Shown: positions 1 through 7,511 of the stretch, piece after piece
Numbering within the stretch: the stretch's first letter is position 1
Layout: the number at the start of each line of letters is the position of its first letter
Assembly (NCBI GenBank): GCA_913057845.1
Contig: CAJXPC010000024.1
Location: 1 to 11,455, forward strand
Length of the DNA: 11,455 nucleotides
Source of the DNA: an uncultured Pseudomonadota bacterium
GTDB taxonomy: Bacteria > Pseudomonadota > Gammaproteobacteria > Burkholderiales > Eutrophovitaceae
Reading direction: 5' to 3'
Made by a program: the position numbers and the translations under genes
Notes under the pieces: generated by a model
Seen by the model: only the letters and a program-made list of their open reading frames with translations
What the model was told of the DNA's origin: nothing
Database searches by the model: none

Positions 1-50
1 TACGAGATGTAGAGAGGTCTCGTGGGCTCGGAGATGTGTATAAGAGACAG
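1..50 (+). other. Illumina P7/Nextera Read 2 adapter (artefact)
   Basis: This is library adapter, not genomic DNA. Bases 1-8 (TACGAGAT) are the inner end of the P7 oligo. Bases 9-16 (GTAGAGAG) read as an 8-base i7 index and match the complement of the index commonly called N707. Bases 17-31 (GTCTCGTGGGCTCGG) are the Nextera Read 2 handle. Bases 32-50 (AGATGTGTATAAGAGACAG) are the 19-base Tn5 mosaic end. The blocks occur in the order of a Nextera library molecule, so genomic sequence begins at 51. Identification is by recall of the adapter sequences, but the match is exact along the whole stretch. Confidence 0.98.
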
Positions 51-922
51 GGGATACGCTCATTATTACGTCTTCGATTATCCTTCCACACTGATTCATA
101 AATGAAATTATGAAAATAAAAATACTCTAAATGCTTGAATTCCGTGCGTGCGGCTGAGAACAACTCCTCGCATGAACGAACATAATCGTCCATAGAGCCG
201 CCAATATCAAAAAACATGAGCACTTTAATCGCATTGCGTCGCTCAGGAACCATCTTTAAGTCCAAATATCCGCCATTTTTCGCAGTTGAGAGAATCGTTC
301 CATCAAGATCCAATTCATCTGCCGCCCCTTCTCTAGCGAATTTTCGAAGCCGCTTGAGCGCCACCTTAATATTTCGTGTGCCTAGCTCAACTGTATCGTC
401 CAGATTTCTATACTCTCGTTTATCCCAAACCTTTACGGCCCGACGATTTCTAGACCCTGCCTGCCCAACTCGAATTCCTTCTGGGTTATATCCATAAGCG
501 CCAAAAGGACTCTTTCCCCCAGTACCAATCCACTTCGAACCGCCTTGATGTCTTTTTTGTTGCTCCTCCAAACGCTGTTTGAATGTCTCCATGAGCTTCT
601 CCCATCCGCCCAAAGACTCAATCAAATTTTTCTCTTTTTCAGAAAGTGAGAGTTCAAGCTGTTTCCTTAACCATTCCTCTGGGATATTGTTGAAAAAATC
701 CTCGGGGAGCGATTCCAAGCCATTGAAATAATCACCAAATGCCCGATCAAATCGATCATATAATGCTTCATCTTTTACAAAAGTAGCTCGAGATAAAAAA
801 TAAAAATCATCAACACTTTCTTTAGCGACACGTAGTCGAAGAGCCTCCAATAACGTCAAGTACTCTTTTACGGATACAGGTATACCCGCGTCTCTAATCC
901 TGAAGAAAAAGTCAAGTAACAC
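51..922 (-). CDS. CoxE-like VWA domain protein, 3'-truncated by contig end
   Basis: Translating the minus strand from 922 gives 290 open codons before the adapter. The start is GTG at 922-920 (protein begins VLLDFFFRIRDAG): an in-frame TAG at 934-932 excludes anything upstream, and a weak AGAG lies 7 bases before it. The N-terminal half is helical and carries the block SVKEYLTLLEALR. A linker reads GGSKWIGTGGKSPFGAYGYN. The VWA fold then begins, with the metal-site motif D239-I-G-G-S243, followed by FSAARTEFKHLEYFYFHNF. The family, usually near 390 residues, pairs with MoxR ATPases; CoxE of CO dehydrogenase maturation is the best-known relative. The gene lies 23 bases after the ATPase and is probably co-transcribed, so the two likely work as a chaperone or activator pair on an unknown client. 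About 100 C-terminal residues are missing. In-frame reading into the adapter adds the false tail CLLYTSPSPRD. Confidence 0.9.
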
Positions 923-945
923 GATGCAACTCTATAGACAGTTCA

Positions 946-1800
946 CTAGGTACGCTCAGAGCGTCGATTGAGAAAAACCAAGCGCTCAAATAAATGAACA
1001 TCTTGCTCGTTTTTCAATAGTGCGCCGGCTAATGGCGGTATCGACTTTCTCTGATCACTCGTTTGCAGCGCCTCAATCGGTATATCCTCAGCCAATAGAA
1101 GCTTTAACCAATCCAATAATTCTGACGTCGAAGGTTTTTTCTTAAGACCCGGCGTCTCCCTCAGATCAAAGAATACCTCCAACGCCTGCTGCAGCAATTG
1201 TTTTTTAATACCAGGGAAATGCACATCGATGATTTGACCCATAGTTTCCTTATCAGGGAATTGGATGTAATGAAAAAAACATCTTCTCAAAAAAGCATCG
1301 GGCAGATCCTTCTCATTATTACTTGTAATAATAATGAGAGGTCGATGACGCGCACTGATTAACTCCTTTGTCTCATACACAAAAAATTCCATTCGATCGA
1401 GCTCTCTAAGCAAATCGTTAGGAAATTCAATGTCGGCCTTATCAATTTCATCGATGAGAACAACCGATGGCTCTTCCGACTGAAAGGCTTCCCACAAGGG
1501 CCCCTTCATAATGTAGTTCTTAATATCTTTTACTGATTCCTCCCCGAGCTGTGAATCGCGGAGCCGAGACACAGCGTCGTACTCATACAAGCCTTGCTGC
1601 GCTTTTGAGGTAGATTTGATGTGCCATTGATGCAGTGGCCTTCCCAGCGCACCCGCAACCTCAAGAGCCAGCATAGTTTTACCCGTTCCAGGCTCTCCTT
1701 TAATGAGCAGCGGACGCTGCAATGCGATCGCTGCATTAACAGCCATCATCAAATCCTCACCTGCCACATAATCTTTAGTTCCAGAGAACCTATCCGCCAT
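946..1800 (-). CDS. MoxR-family AAA+ ATPase
   Basis: This 284-residue protein is a complete MoxR-type AAA+ ATPase (AAA_5-like), expected to be cytoplasmic and to form ring oligomers that remodel or activate client proteins with a VWA partner. The sequence shows Walker A GEPGTGKT at 35-42, Walker B VVLIDE at 113-118, sensor 1 around TSNNE at 159-163, and a basic LRRC at 171-174 in the arginine-finger region. The C-terminal lid carries GLKKKPSTSELLDWLKLLL. The ATG at 1800 is preceded by a strong Shine-Dalgarno, AGGAGG, 9 bases upstream. The VWA gene follows after 23 bases, the classic MoxR-VWA arrangement. A TATAAT box at 1841-1836 probably drives both genes. The ATPase assignment is secure; the client cannot be told from the sequence. 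Adjacency to the glycolate cluster is divergent and need not imply a link. Confidence 0.95.
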   Translation of the reverse strand: MADRFSGTKDYVAGEDLMMAVNAAIALQRPLLIKGEPGTGKTMLALEVAGALGRPLHQWHIKSTSKAQQGLYEYDAVSRLRDSQLGEESVKDIKNYIMKGPLWEAFQSEEPSVVLIDEIDKADIEFPNDLLRELDRMEFFVYETKELISARHRPLIIITSNNEKDLPDAFLRRCFFHYIQFPDKETMGQIIDVHFPGIKKQLLQQALEVFFDLRETPGLKKKPSTSELLDWLKLLLAEDIPIEALQTSDQRKSIPPLAGALLKNEQDVHLFERLVFLNRRSERT

Positions 1801-1809
1801 CGCCCTACA

Positions 1810-1815
1810 CCTCCT
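1810..1815 (-). promoter_or_regulatory. Strong Shine-Dalgarno of the MoxR-type gene
   Basis: On the minus strand AGGAGG sits 9 bases before the ATG at 1800. It is the strongest ribosome site in the window and fixes the start of the ATPase gene. Confidence 0.8.
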
Positions 1816-1830
1816 GATATGTCGTATTTT

Positions 1831-1844
1831 CCGTAATTATACGG
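1831..1844. promoter_or_regulatory. Inverted repeat CCGTA-N4-TACGG, candidate operator
   Basis: A perfect 5-bp inverted repeat with a 4-base centre (ATTA) lies between the divergent MoxR-type and hyi genes. It covers the minus-strand TATAAT box, so a protein bound here could block the MoxR-type promoter. It is about 40 bases upstream of the plus-strand -10 box, where it could also affect hyi. The arms are short and a chance occurrence is possible; no regulator is encoded in the window. Confidence 0.3.
1836..1841 (-). promoter_or_regulatory. Candidate -10 box for the MoxR-VWA unit
   Basis: The minus strand reads TATAAT, an exact sigma-70 -10 consensus, about 35 bases upstream of the ATG at 1800. 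The region 16-18 bases further upstream (AATGAT, CAATGA) does not resemble TTGACA, so the promoter would be weak or activator-dependent. Confidence 0.4.
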
Positions 1845-1880
1845 CCTTAGTGATCTGCATCATTGTGCCCGCCATGTGCT

Positions 1881-1886
1881 TATAAT
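1881..1886 (+). promoter_or_regulatory. Candidate -10 box for the hyi-glc cluster
   Basis: TATAAT, an exact sigma-70 -10 consensus, lies 31 bases upstream of the hyi ATG at 1918. A start of transcription near 1892-1894 would give a leader of about 25 bases. No good -35 hexamer is seen at 16-18 bases (CATCAT region). A TG lies two bases before the box, one base off an extended -10. If real, it puts the upstream in-frame GTG at 1876 outside the transcript, which supports the start at 1918. Confidence 0.45.
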
Positions 1887-1917
1887 GACGCATGATTTGT
1901 TCCGACCGGAGTTAACC

Positions 1918-2694
1918 ATGCCAAAATTTAACGCAAATCTCACCATGATGTTCAACGAGTTTGATTTCATGGGGCGATTTAAACAAGCTCACCTTCACGG
2001 CTTCATGGGCGTAGAAATCTTGTTTCCGTATGCTTATCCACAAGATGAGGTCGGAGACACACTATTGAAAAATAATTTAGAGCTGGTTCTATTCAACATG
2101 CCACCAGGCGATTTCGAGGCTGGGGATCGAGGTCTAGCATGCTTGCCCAACCGAATATCCGAATTTCAAGATAATGTGCATATTGCAATCAATTACGCGG
2201 CACCACTCAATTGTAAAAGACTTCATTGCATGGCTGGCTTAACTCCCGCACAACATTCCAACGAGATCATTGAAGAGACCTTCATTCATAATGTTCGATT
2301 TGCGGCCGACTTATGTCGGGACCATAACATCGAGGTCATGATCGAATCCATCAACACCCGTGACATTCCTGGCTATTATCTAAATTATTCATACCAAGCT
2401 GAGAGACTTCTGGAGATGATCGATCGGCCGAATGTTGGATTTCAGTATGATATTTATCACATGCAAATTATGGAAGGCGATCTCGCCCCAACAATTGAAC
2501 GACTCATCCCCCACATCAAGCACATGCAACTTGCGGACACACCAGGCCGACACGAGCCCGGCACAGGAGAGATCAATTACTCGTTTATTTTTAGCACAAT
2601 TGATGCACTTGGCTACGACGGATGGATTGGGTGTGAATATCGACCGCTAAAAGATACGATTTCAGGTTTAGACTGGATTAAACCCTACCTTTAA
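1918..2694 (+). CDS. hyi: Hydroxypyruvate isomerase (Hyi)
   Basis: This 258-residue protein interconverts hydroxypyruvate and tartronate semialdehyde in the cytoplasm, a side branch of the glycerate pathway of glyoxylate use. It is a xylose-isomerase-like TIM barrel and matches the E. coli Hyi pattern along its length: an N-terminal FNANLTMMF block, GVEILFPY at 31-38, E143 in MIESIN, QYDIYHMQ at 176-183 with D178, HMQLAD at 202-207, EPGTGEINY at 213-221, and E240 in GCEYRP. E143 and E240 line up with the glutamates expected at the metal and catalytic site. I chose ATG 1918, with GGAG 6 bases upstream, over the in-frame GTG at 1876: it gives exactly the E. coli length and removes an unlikely 14-residue extension. 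It is the first gene of the plus-strand cluster, 54 bases before glxR. The related OtnI is an alternative, but neighbours favour Hyi. Confidence 0.93.
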   Translation: MPKFNANLTMMFNEFDFMGRFKQAHLHGFMGVEILFPYAYPQDEVGDTLLKNNLELVLFNMPPGDFEAGDRGLACLPNRISEFQDNVHIAINYAAPLNCKRLHCMAGLTPAQHSNEIIEETFIHNVRFAADLCRDHNIEVMIESINTRDIPGYYLNYSYQAERLLEMIDRPNVGFQYDIYHMQIMEGDLAPTIERLIPHIKHMQLADTPGRHEPGTGEINYSFIFSTIDALGYDGWIGCEYRPLKDTISGLDWIKPYL

Positions 2695-2735
2695 AAAACA
2701 TTTATGACGCAGTTACATAAATAACAATCATCAAT

Positions 2736-2739
2736 GGAG
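2736..2739 (+). promoter_or_regulatory. Shine-Dalgarno that decides the glxR start
   Basis: GGAG lies 9 bases before ATG 2749. An earlier in-frame ATG at 2734 overlaps this site and has no ribosome site of its own, so 2749 is preferred. Confidence 0.65.
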
Positions 2740-2748
2740 AAGCACATC

Positions 2749-3627
2749 ATGAAAATCGGTTTTATCGGCTTAGGAATTATGGGCTCACCCATGGCAGGAC
2801 AACTGATCAAGGGTGGACATGACGTCTACCTGCATTCTCGAACGCGAGTACCCAAAGAACTCGTATCAGCGGGCGGCACTGCGTGCAAAAATCAATCAGA
2901 GGTTGCATCACAATCTGATGTCATCATTCTGATGTTACCCGACACACCCGACGTAGAGAAAGTTCTGTTCGGCCCGAACGGAATCTATGACACGCTATCA
3001 AAGGGTGCAACCGTCATTGATATGAGCTCAATTTCTCCGATAGCCACCCGAGAATTTGCCATTAAATTAGCTCTTAAGGAAATTGGTTATGTAGACGCGC
3101 CAGTCTCAGGTGGTGAAGTTGGCGCTAAAAATGCCACATTGACAATAATGGTTGGCGCAAACGAGTCGGAATTCGCCAAGGTGGAAACTATTTTCAAACT
3201 AATGGGTCAGAACATCACGCACGTTGGTGACATTGGTGCCGGTCAAGTCTGTAAAGTAGCGAATCAAGTCATTGTTGCATTAAACATTGAAGCCGTTGGT
3301 GAAGCCCTATTACTTGCATCTAAAGCTGGCGTTGACCCATCCAAAGTTCGTCAAGCTTTGATGGGTGGATTCGCCTCATCGAAGATATTGGAAATTCACG
3401 GAGACAGGATGATCAAGAGAACTTTTGATCCAGGATTTAGAATCGAGTTACACCAGAAAGATTTGAACCTCGCACTCAGCACAGCTCGAAGCCTAGGAGT
3501 GAGCCTGCCCAACACAAGCACTGCTCAGGAGTTATTTAATGCGTGCTCAGCCGCTGGAGATGGTGCGCGAGATCACTCGGCAATGGTTTGTGCGCTCGAG
3601 CGTTTAGCCCAACATAAGGTTGCCTAA
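2749..3627 (+). CDS. glxR: 2-hydroxy-3-oxopropionate (tartronate semialdehyde) reductase
   Basis: This 292-residue enzyme reduces tartronate semialdehyde to D-glycerate with NAD(P)H, in the cytoplasm. It belongs to the beta-hydroxyacid dehydrogenase family. The Rossmann motif GFIGLGIMG is at residues 4-12, the substrate-binding signature DAPVSGGEVGA at 116-126, and the catalytic lysine K169 sits in GQVCKVANQ. The C-terminal all-helical domain carries GGFASSKILEIHG and LHQKDLNLAL. From ATG 2749 the length equals E. coli GlxR, and the long MGGFASS and DPGF blocks match that enzyme closely; an in-frame ATG at 2734 would add five residues. Its TAA shares one base with the ATG of the kinase gene, suggesting translational coupling between making glycerate and phosphorylating it. 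GarR is the near paralogue; the neighbours favour the glyoxylate role. Confidence 0.95.
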   Translation: MKIGFIGLGIMGSPMAGQLIKGGHDVYLHSRTRVPKELVSAGGTACKNQSEVASQSDVIILMLPDTPDVEKVLFGPNGIYDTLSKGATVIDMSSISPIATREFAIKLALKEIGYVDAPVSGGEVGAKNATLTIMVGANESEFAKVETIFKLMGQNITHVGDIGAGQVCKVANQVIVALNIEAVGEALLLASKAGVDPSKVRQALMGGFASSKILEIHGDRMIKRTFDPGFRIELHQKDLNLALSTARSLGVSLPNTSTAQELFNACSAAGDGARDHSAMVCALERLAQHKVA

Positions 3628-4889
3628 TGATGAGCCAACGGGACTTGCTTCGAGATTTATTTGATGCGGCCGTACAAGCCGCACTGCCCAAGCACACGAT
3701 TAAAGAGTACCTTCCAGACCCACCCAAAGGACGAACTATTGTCGTTGGTTGCGGCAAGGCTGCCGCAACCATGGCGAAGGCATTCGAAGAGTGTTGGGAA
3801 CATCCGTTAGAAGGTATTGTTGTGACTCCATACGGACACAGCGTACCCACTAAACGAGTTAAAGTTATTGAAGCATCCCACCCCGTCCCAGACTCAGCCG
3901 GAATGCAAGCTGCTCTGAACATACAGGCACTTGTGACCAATCTAACTCCAGACGACTTGGTCGTATTCTTGGTTTCAGGCGGAGGGTCTTCTCTCCTTAC
4001 CCTTCCTGCTAAAGGGATCAGTCTCGACGACAAGAAGATTCTCAATACAAAACTGCTGCAATGTGGCGCAAACATCAGAGAGATGAATTGTGTGCGAAAA
4101 CATGTCTCTAGCATAAAAGGTGGGCGACTGGCGGAAACCATCTGGCCGGCGCAATGCGTTACGCTTGCGATCTCAGATATTCCAGGAGATGATTTATCTG
4201 TGATCGCGTCAGGGCCTACGGAACCTGACGAAACAACATTTGAGGAAGCACTAGCTATCCTCAGTAAATACCATATAGATGAACCCAGATCGATCATTGA
4301 ATTTTTAACTTCGAACAACCCAGAAACACCCAAACCAGGCAACCGGATTTTTAAAAGAATTCATTCCCACTTGATTTCAACGCCACAAAGATCTCTAGAG
4401 GCAGCGGCCACAACCGCACGACAGCACGGATTTACCCCGTTAATACTTGGCGACGCCATAGAAGGCGAAGCACAGGAGGTGGCACGCGTCCTAGCCGGCA
4501 TCACCAAACAAGTTGTCAGGCACGGCCAACCCATCCCAAGACCCTGCGTCCTTCTCTCTGGTGGGGAGACCACGGTAACGGTGAATGGGAATGGTCGAGG
4601 TGGCAGAAATGCTGAGTTTCTCCTCTCCCTTGCCATCGAACTGAATGGCTTACATGGTGTTTGGGCATTTGCTGGTGATACTGATGGGATCGATGGCACT
4701 GAGGACAATGCAGGAGCTTTCATCACGCCAGAATCCTTAAAACGAGCACGTGAAATTGGTCTAGACGCAAAACGAATGCTCGCGGATAATGATGGTTATA
4801 ATTTTTTCGCTAAGCTAGATGACCTTGTGATAACAGGACCTACGCTAACAAACGTCAATGACTTTAGAGCTATACTCATCGATCAATGA
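3627..4889 (+). CDS. gckA: Glycerate 2-kinase, MOFRL family (GckA/TtuD type)
   Basis: This 420-residue protein should phosphorylate D-glycerate to 2-phosphoglycerate, feeding glycolysis. Family members are often named TtuD or hydroxypyruvate reductase in databases, but the fold is the DUF4147-MOFRL kinase. The N-terminal domain shows VVGCGKAA around 39-46, VSGGGSSLL at 116-124, NCVRKHVSSIKGGRLA at 154-169, SDIPGDD at 183-189 and ASGPT at 194-198. The C-terminal MOFRL domain shows LSGGETTVTV at 310-319, GRGGRNAE at 323-330, AGDTDGIDG at 349-357 and TGPTLTNVND at 403-412. All motifs are intact and length is normal. The ATG at 3627 overlaps the glxR stop by one base (TAATG), with an AAGG just upstream; a second ATG follows at once, so the true start could be one codon later. 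The glcD gene starts 15 bases downstream. Confidence 0.93.
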   Translation: MMSQRDLLRDLFDAAVQAALPKHTIKEYLPDPPKGRTIVVGCGKAAATMAKAFEECWEHPLEGIVVTPYGHSVPTKRVKVIEASHPVPDSAGMQAALNIQALVTNLTPDDLVVFLVSGGGSSLLTLPAKGISLDDKKILNTKLLQCGANIREMNCVRKHVSSIKGGRLAETIWPAQCVTLAISDIPGDDLSVIASGPTEPDETTFEEALAILSKYHIDEPRSIIEFLTSNNPETPKPGNRIFKRIHSHLISTPQRSLEAAATTARQHGFTPLILGDAIEGEAQEVARVLAGITKQVVRHGQPIPRPCVLLSGGETTVTVNGNGRGGRNAEFLLSLAIELNGLHGVWAFAGDTDGIDGTEDNAGAFITPESLKRAREIGLDAKRMLADNDGYNFFAKLDDLVITGPTLTNVNDFRAILIDQ

Positions 4890-4904
4890 TTTTAAAAGAG
4901 ACCC

Positions 4905-6404
4905 ATGGGAAAAATTGAGCGAGACTTAAAAGAATATCCTGTCGCGTCAGTCGACAAAGAAACACTTGTCAAAGAGTTCTCATCGTTCTTGCCGACTGAA
5001 TCAGTAAAATATGAAACAGAGGATTTAACTCCCTTTGAATGCGATGGACTCTCGGCATATCCACAAATCCCATTGATCGCAGTTTTACCTGAAAACGAAG
5101 AACAAGTTTGTCAGGTTATGAAAGTATGTAATCAATTTAAAGTACCTATTGTGTTTCGGGGAGCTGGGACGGGGCTCTCTGGTGGAGCGATTCCTTATGA
5201 CCAAGGAGTCCTACTCGTTTTAACCAAACTCAAACGTATCGTTCATATCAATCCTGTTGGTCGATATGCTGTCGTCCAACCCGGAGTGAGAAACGCGGCG
5301 ATATCGGAAGCAACGAGGAAATACAACCTTTATTATGCTCCTGATCCATCAAGTCAAATTGCCTGCTCAATTGGCGGTAATGTCGCCGAAAACTCAGGAG
5401 GCGTTCATTGCTTGAAATACGGACTTACCGTCAACAATATTCTAGGCGTTCGGTTTGTCACCATCGAGGGGGACATTGTTAAAATTGGCTCAGAAGGATT
5501 AGATAGCCCCGGGTATGACTTGCTTGCACTCATTACCGGATCGGAAGGATTACTGGGCGTACTCACGGAAGTAACCGTGAAACTCTTACCGACACCTGAA
5601 AAAGCGCAAGTAATTATGGCGTCTTTTGATGACGTCGAAAAAGCCGGCCTTGCCGTAGCCGATATCATTGCTGCAGGAATTATTCCAGCAGGCCTCGAGA
5701 TGATGGATAAAAAAGCAATTGATGCAGTCGAACAATTCATTGGTGCGGGCTACCCAATGGACGCAGCAGCCATGTTGTTGTGTGAATCTGATGGCTCCAT
5801 TGAAGAGGTCAACAACGAAATTAAAAAAACCACAGAAGTCCTTTATAAATCTGGTGCGACTGCTGTGACCGTGTCAACAGATGAAGCCCATCGACTCAAG
5901 TTATGGGCAGGTAGAAAGTCAGCCTTTCCTGCTGTCGGCAGAGTGCTTCCAGATTACTTCTGCATGGATGGCACGATTCCTCGAAAAACATTACCTAAAG
6001 TGTTAAAGCGTATTGCTGAAATGGAGGAGACGTTTCAATTGCAGTGCGCGAACGTTTTTCACGCTGGAGACGGCAACTTGCACCCACTGATCATGTTTGA
6101 TGCCAACGAGGGCGATCAACTGCATCGTGCGGAACTGTATGGCGCAGCCATCTTAGAATTGTGCGTTGAAGTTGGAGGAACCATAACCGGTGAACACGGT
6201 GTGGGCATCGAAAAAATAAATCAAATGTGTGTTCAATTTGATAACCACGAGATACAGACCTTTCTCAATTTGAAACTTGCGTTCGATCCAGATGGACGTT
6301 TGAACCCAGGCAAGGCTATTCCAACTCTTAATCGGTGTGCTGAGTTTGGGCATATGCACGTGCATCGTGGCGAAGAACGATTTCCGGATATTCCAAGATT
6401 CTAG
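4905..6404 (+). CDS. glcD: Glycolate oxidase subunit GlcD (FAD-binding)
   Basis: This 499-residue flavoprotein is the catalytic subunit of membrane-associated glycolate oxidase (glycolate dehydrogenase), which oxidises glycolate to glyoxylate and passes electrons through GlcF to the quinone pool. The FAD-binding PCMH domain carries FRGAGTGLSGGA at 84-95 and the block 147-166 (DPSSQIACSIGGNVAENSGG). TGSEGLLG is at 211-218. The C-terminal domain has FHAGDGNLHP at 385-394 with metal or substrate histidines, and GEHGVG at 429-434. Length equals E. coli GlcD. The ATG at 4905 follows an AAAGAG ribosome site, 15 bases after the kinase gene, and glcE starts 21 bases downstream. FAD-linked D-lactate and D-2-hydroxyglutarate dehydrogenases share the fold, but adjacent glcE and glcF make GlcD much the best call. 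Confidence 0.96.
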   Translation: MGKIERDLKEYPVASVDKETLVKEFSSFLPTESVKYETEDLTPFECDGLSAYPQIPLIAVLPENEEQVCQVMKVCNQFKVPIVFRGAGTGLSGGAIPYDQGVLLVLTKLKRIVHINPVGRYAVVQPGVRNAAISEATRKYNLYYAPDPSSQIACSIGGNVAENSGGVHCLKYGLTVNNILGVRFVTIEGDIVKIGSEGLDSPGYDLLALITGSEGLLGVLTEVTVKLLPTPEKAQVIMASFDDVEKAGLAVADIIAAGIIPAGLEMMDKKAIDAVEQFIGAGYPMDAAAMLLCESDGSIEEVNNEIKKTTEVLYKSGATAVTVSTDEAHRLKLWAGRKSAFPAVGRVLPDYFCMDGTIPRKTLPKVLKRIAEMEETFQLQCANVFHAGDGNLHPLIMFDANEGDQLHRAELYGAAILELCVEVGGTITGEHGVGIEKINQMCVQFDNHEIQTFLNLKLAFDPDGRLNPGKAIPTLNRCAEFGHMHVHRGEERFPDIPRF

Positions 6405-6425
6405 TTACACCTGTAAGGCAGCCTC

Positions 6426-7484
6426 ATGAGTTCAACTGAAACCAGTATTGATCAATTTAAAAGCTTTTTCGCCGATGCAAAAAAGCGATCTGAAGGCGTC
6501 AGAATTCGCGGCAGCGGATCGAAAGATTTCTATGGCGTCTCCCTCGAGGGAACAATAGTTGATACCCGTGATTTTTCAGGGATCACCGAATACGAGCCAA
6601 CCGAATTGGTGCTGACGGCTCGTAGTGGAACACCCCTGCGCGTCATCGAAGACACTCTGAGTGAGAATAATCAAATGTTGGCGTTTGAACCGCCTCACAT
6701 GGGGCCAGAAGCCACCTTTGGAGGCTGCATTGCTTCTGGGCTATCAGGGCCAAGAAGAGCATCACAAGGTGCTGTACGTGACTTCGTTCTTGGCGTGAGG
6801 TTACTGAACGCAGATGGGCTCGACCTTCAGTTCGGCGGCAAGGTCATGAAAAATGTTGCGGGTTTTGATGTGTCCAGACTCATTGCTGGCTCTTTTGGAA
6901 CACTCGGCTTAATCCTCGAGTCATCGATTAAAGTGCTCCCGAAACCAGAGTGTGAACGTACGATTTTTTTCGACTTAGACAATCAATCGGCAATAAACAA
7001 GATGAACGAATTAGCCGGCATGCCGATTCCGCTATCAGGTACCTGCTTTGACGGAAACCGTCTAGCAGCAAGACTATCGGGATCCGAAATTGCAGTAAAA
7101 GCTGGCCATCAAAAAATCGGGGGAGAGGCCTCCGATGCAAAAGAATTTTGGCACTCAATTCGTGAGCAATCGCACCCTTTCTTCCAATCTGAAGGATGCT
7201 TGTATCGCCTATCGGTTAACCCAACGGCTCCAGAGATCAAATCTACAAATGGATTAATCGAGTGGAATGGCAGCACACGGTGGATCTGGAACGAAGGAAG
7301 TCTTGAGGAACATCAAGAATTTGCGGGTCAAAACGGGGGGCACGCGACTGTTTTTCGTGGTAATCCATTGGGCGAGTCGATTCATGCTATGTCTCGAGAA
7401 CTACAATTGTTACAGCTAAAAATCAAGCAAGCTATGGATCCACAAGGTGTATTCGGTAGACGAAGATTGTTCACGGAATTCTAG
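6426..7484 (+). CDS. glcE: Glycolate oxidase subunit GlcE (FAD-binding)
   Basis: This 352-residue second flavin subunit of glycolate oxidase is close to E. coli GlcE in length. It holds a shortened FAD-binding domain: IRGSGSKDFYG at 27-37, EYEPTELVLTARSGT at 55-69, ATFGGCIASGLSGPRR at 96-111, and VMKNVAGFDVSRLIAGSFGT within 140-161. The C-terminal part is short and poorly conserved, ending in AMDPQGVFGRRRLF, as usual for GlcE. It lacks the HAGDGNLHP and GEHGVG motifs of GlcD, which separates the two subunits. The ATG at 6426 has AAGG 7 bases upstream. It lies between glcD (21 bases) and glcF (27 bases). GlcE is needed for activity of the complex in E. coli; its exact role beyond FAD binding is less clear. 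Confidence 0.95.
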   Translation: MSSTETSIDQFKSFFADAKKRSEGVRIRGSGSKDFYGVSLEGTIVDTRDFSGITEYEPTELVLTARSGTPLRVIEDTLSENNQMLAFEPPHMGPEATFGGCIASGLSGPRRASQGAVRDFVLGVRLLNADGLDLQFGGKVMKNVAGFDVSRLIAGSFGTLGLILESSIKVLPKPECERTIFFDLDNQSAINKMNELAGMPIPLSGTCFDGNRLAARLSGSEIAVKAGHQKIGGEASDAKEFWHSIREQSHPFFQSEGCLYRLSVNPTAPEIKSTNGLIEWNGSTRWIWNEGSLEEHQEFAGQNGGHATVFRGNPLGESIHAMSRELQLLQLKIKQAMDPQGVFGRRRLFTEF

Positions 7485-7511
7485 ATTGCTACCACAACTA
7501 AAAAAATATCG

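Noticed and set aside
1..50. Tn5 mosaic ends at both termini as evidence of a natural transposon
   Set aside because: The engineered 19-base mosaic ends are joined to Illumina handles and an index, so they come from library preparation and not from a mobile element.
216..497. A 93-codon plus-strand open frame inside the VWA gene
   Set aside because: It is antisense to continuous, family-matching VWA coding sequence, including the metal-site motif. No function or ribosome site supports it.
1876..1917. N-terminal extension of Hyi from GTG 1876
   Set aside because: It overlaps the candidate -10 box, has no ribosome site and makes the protein longer than the family norm. ATG 1918 gives exactly 258 residues.
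3536..4342. A 268-codon open frame on the minus strand across the glxR-kinase junction
   Set aside because: It lies wholly antisense to two confidently assigned genes with intact motifs, and its translation is serine-rich with no recognisable domain. It is a shadow frame.
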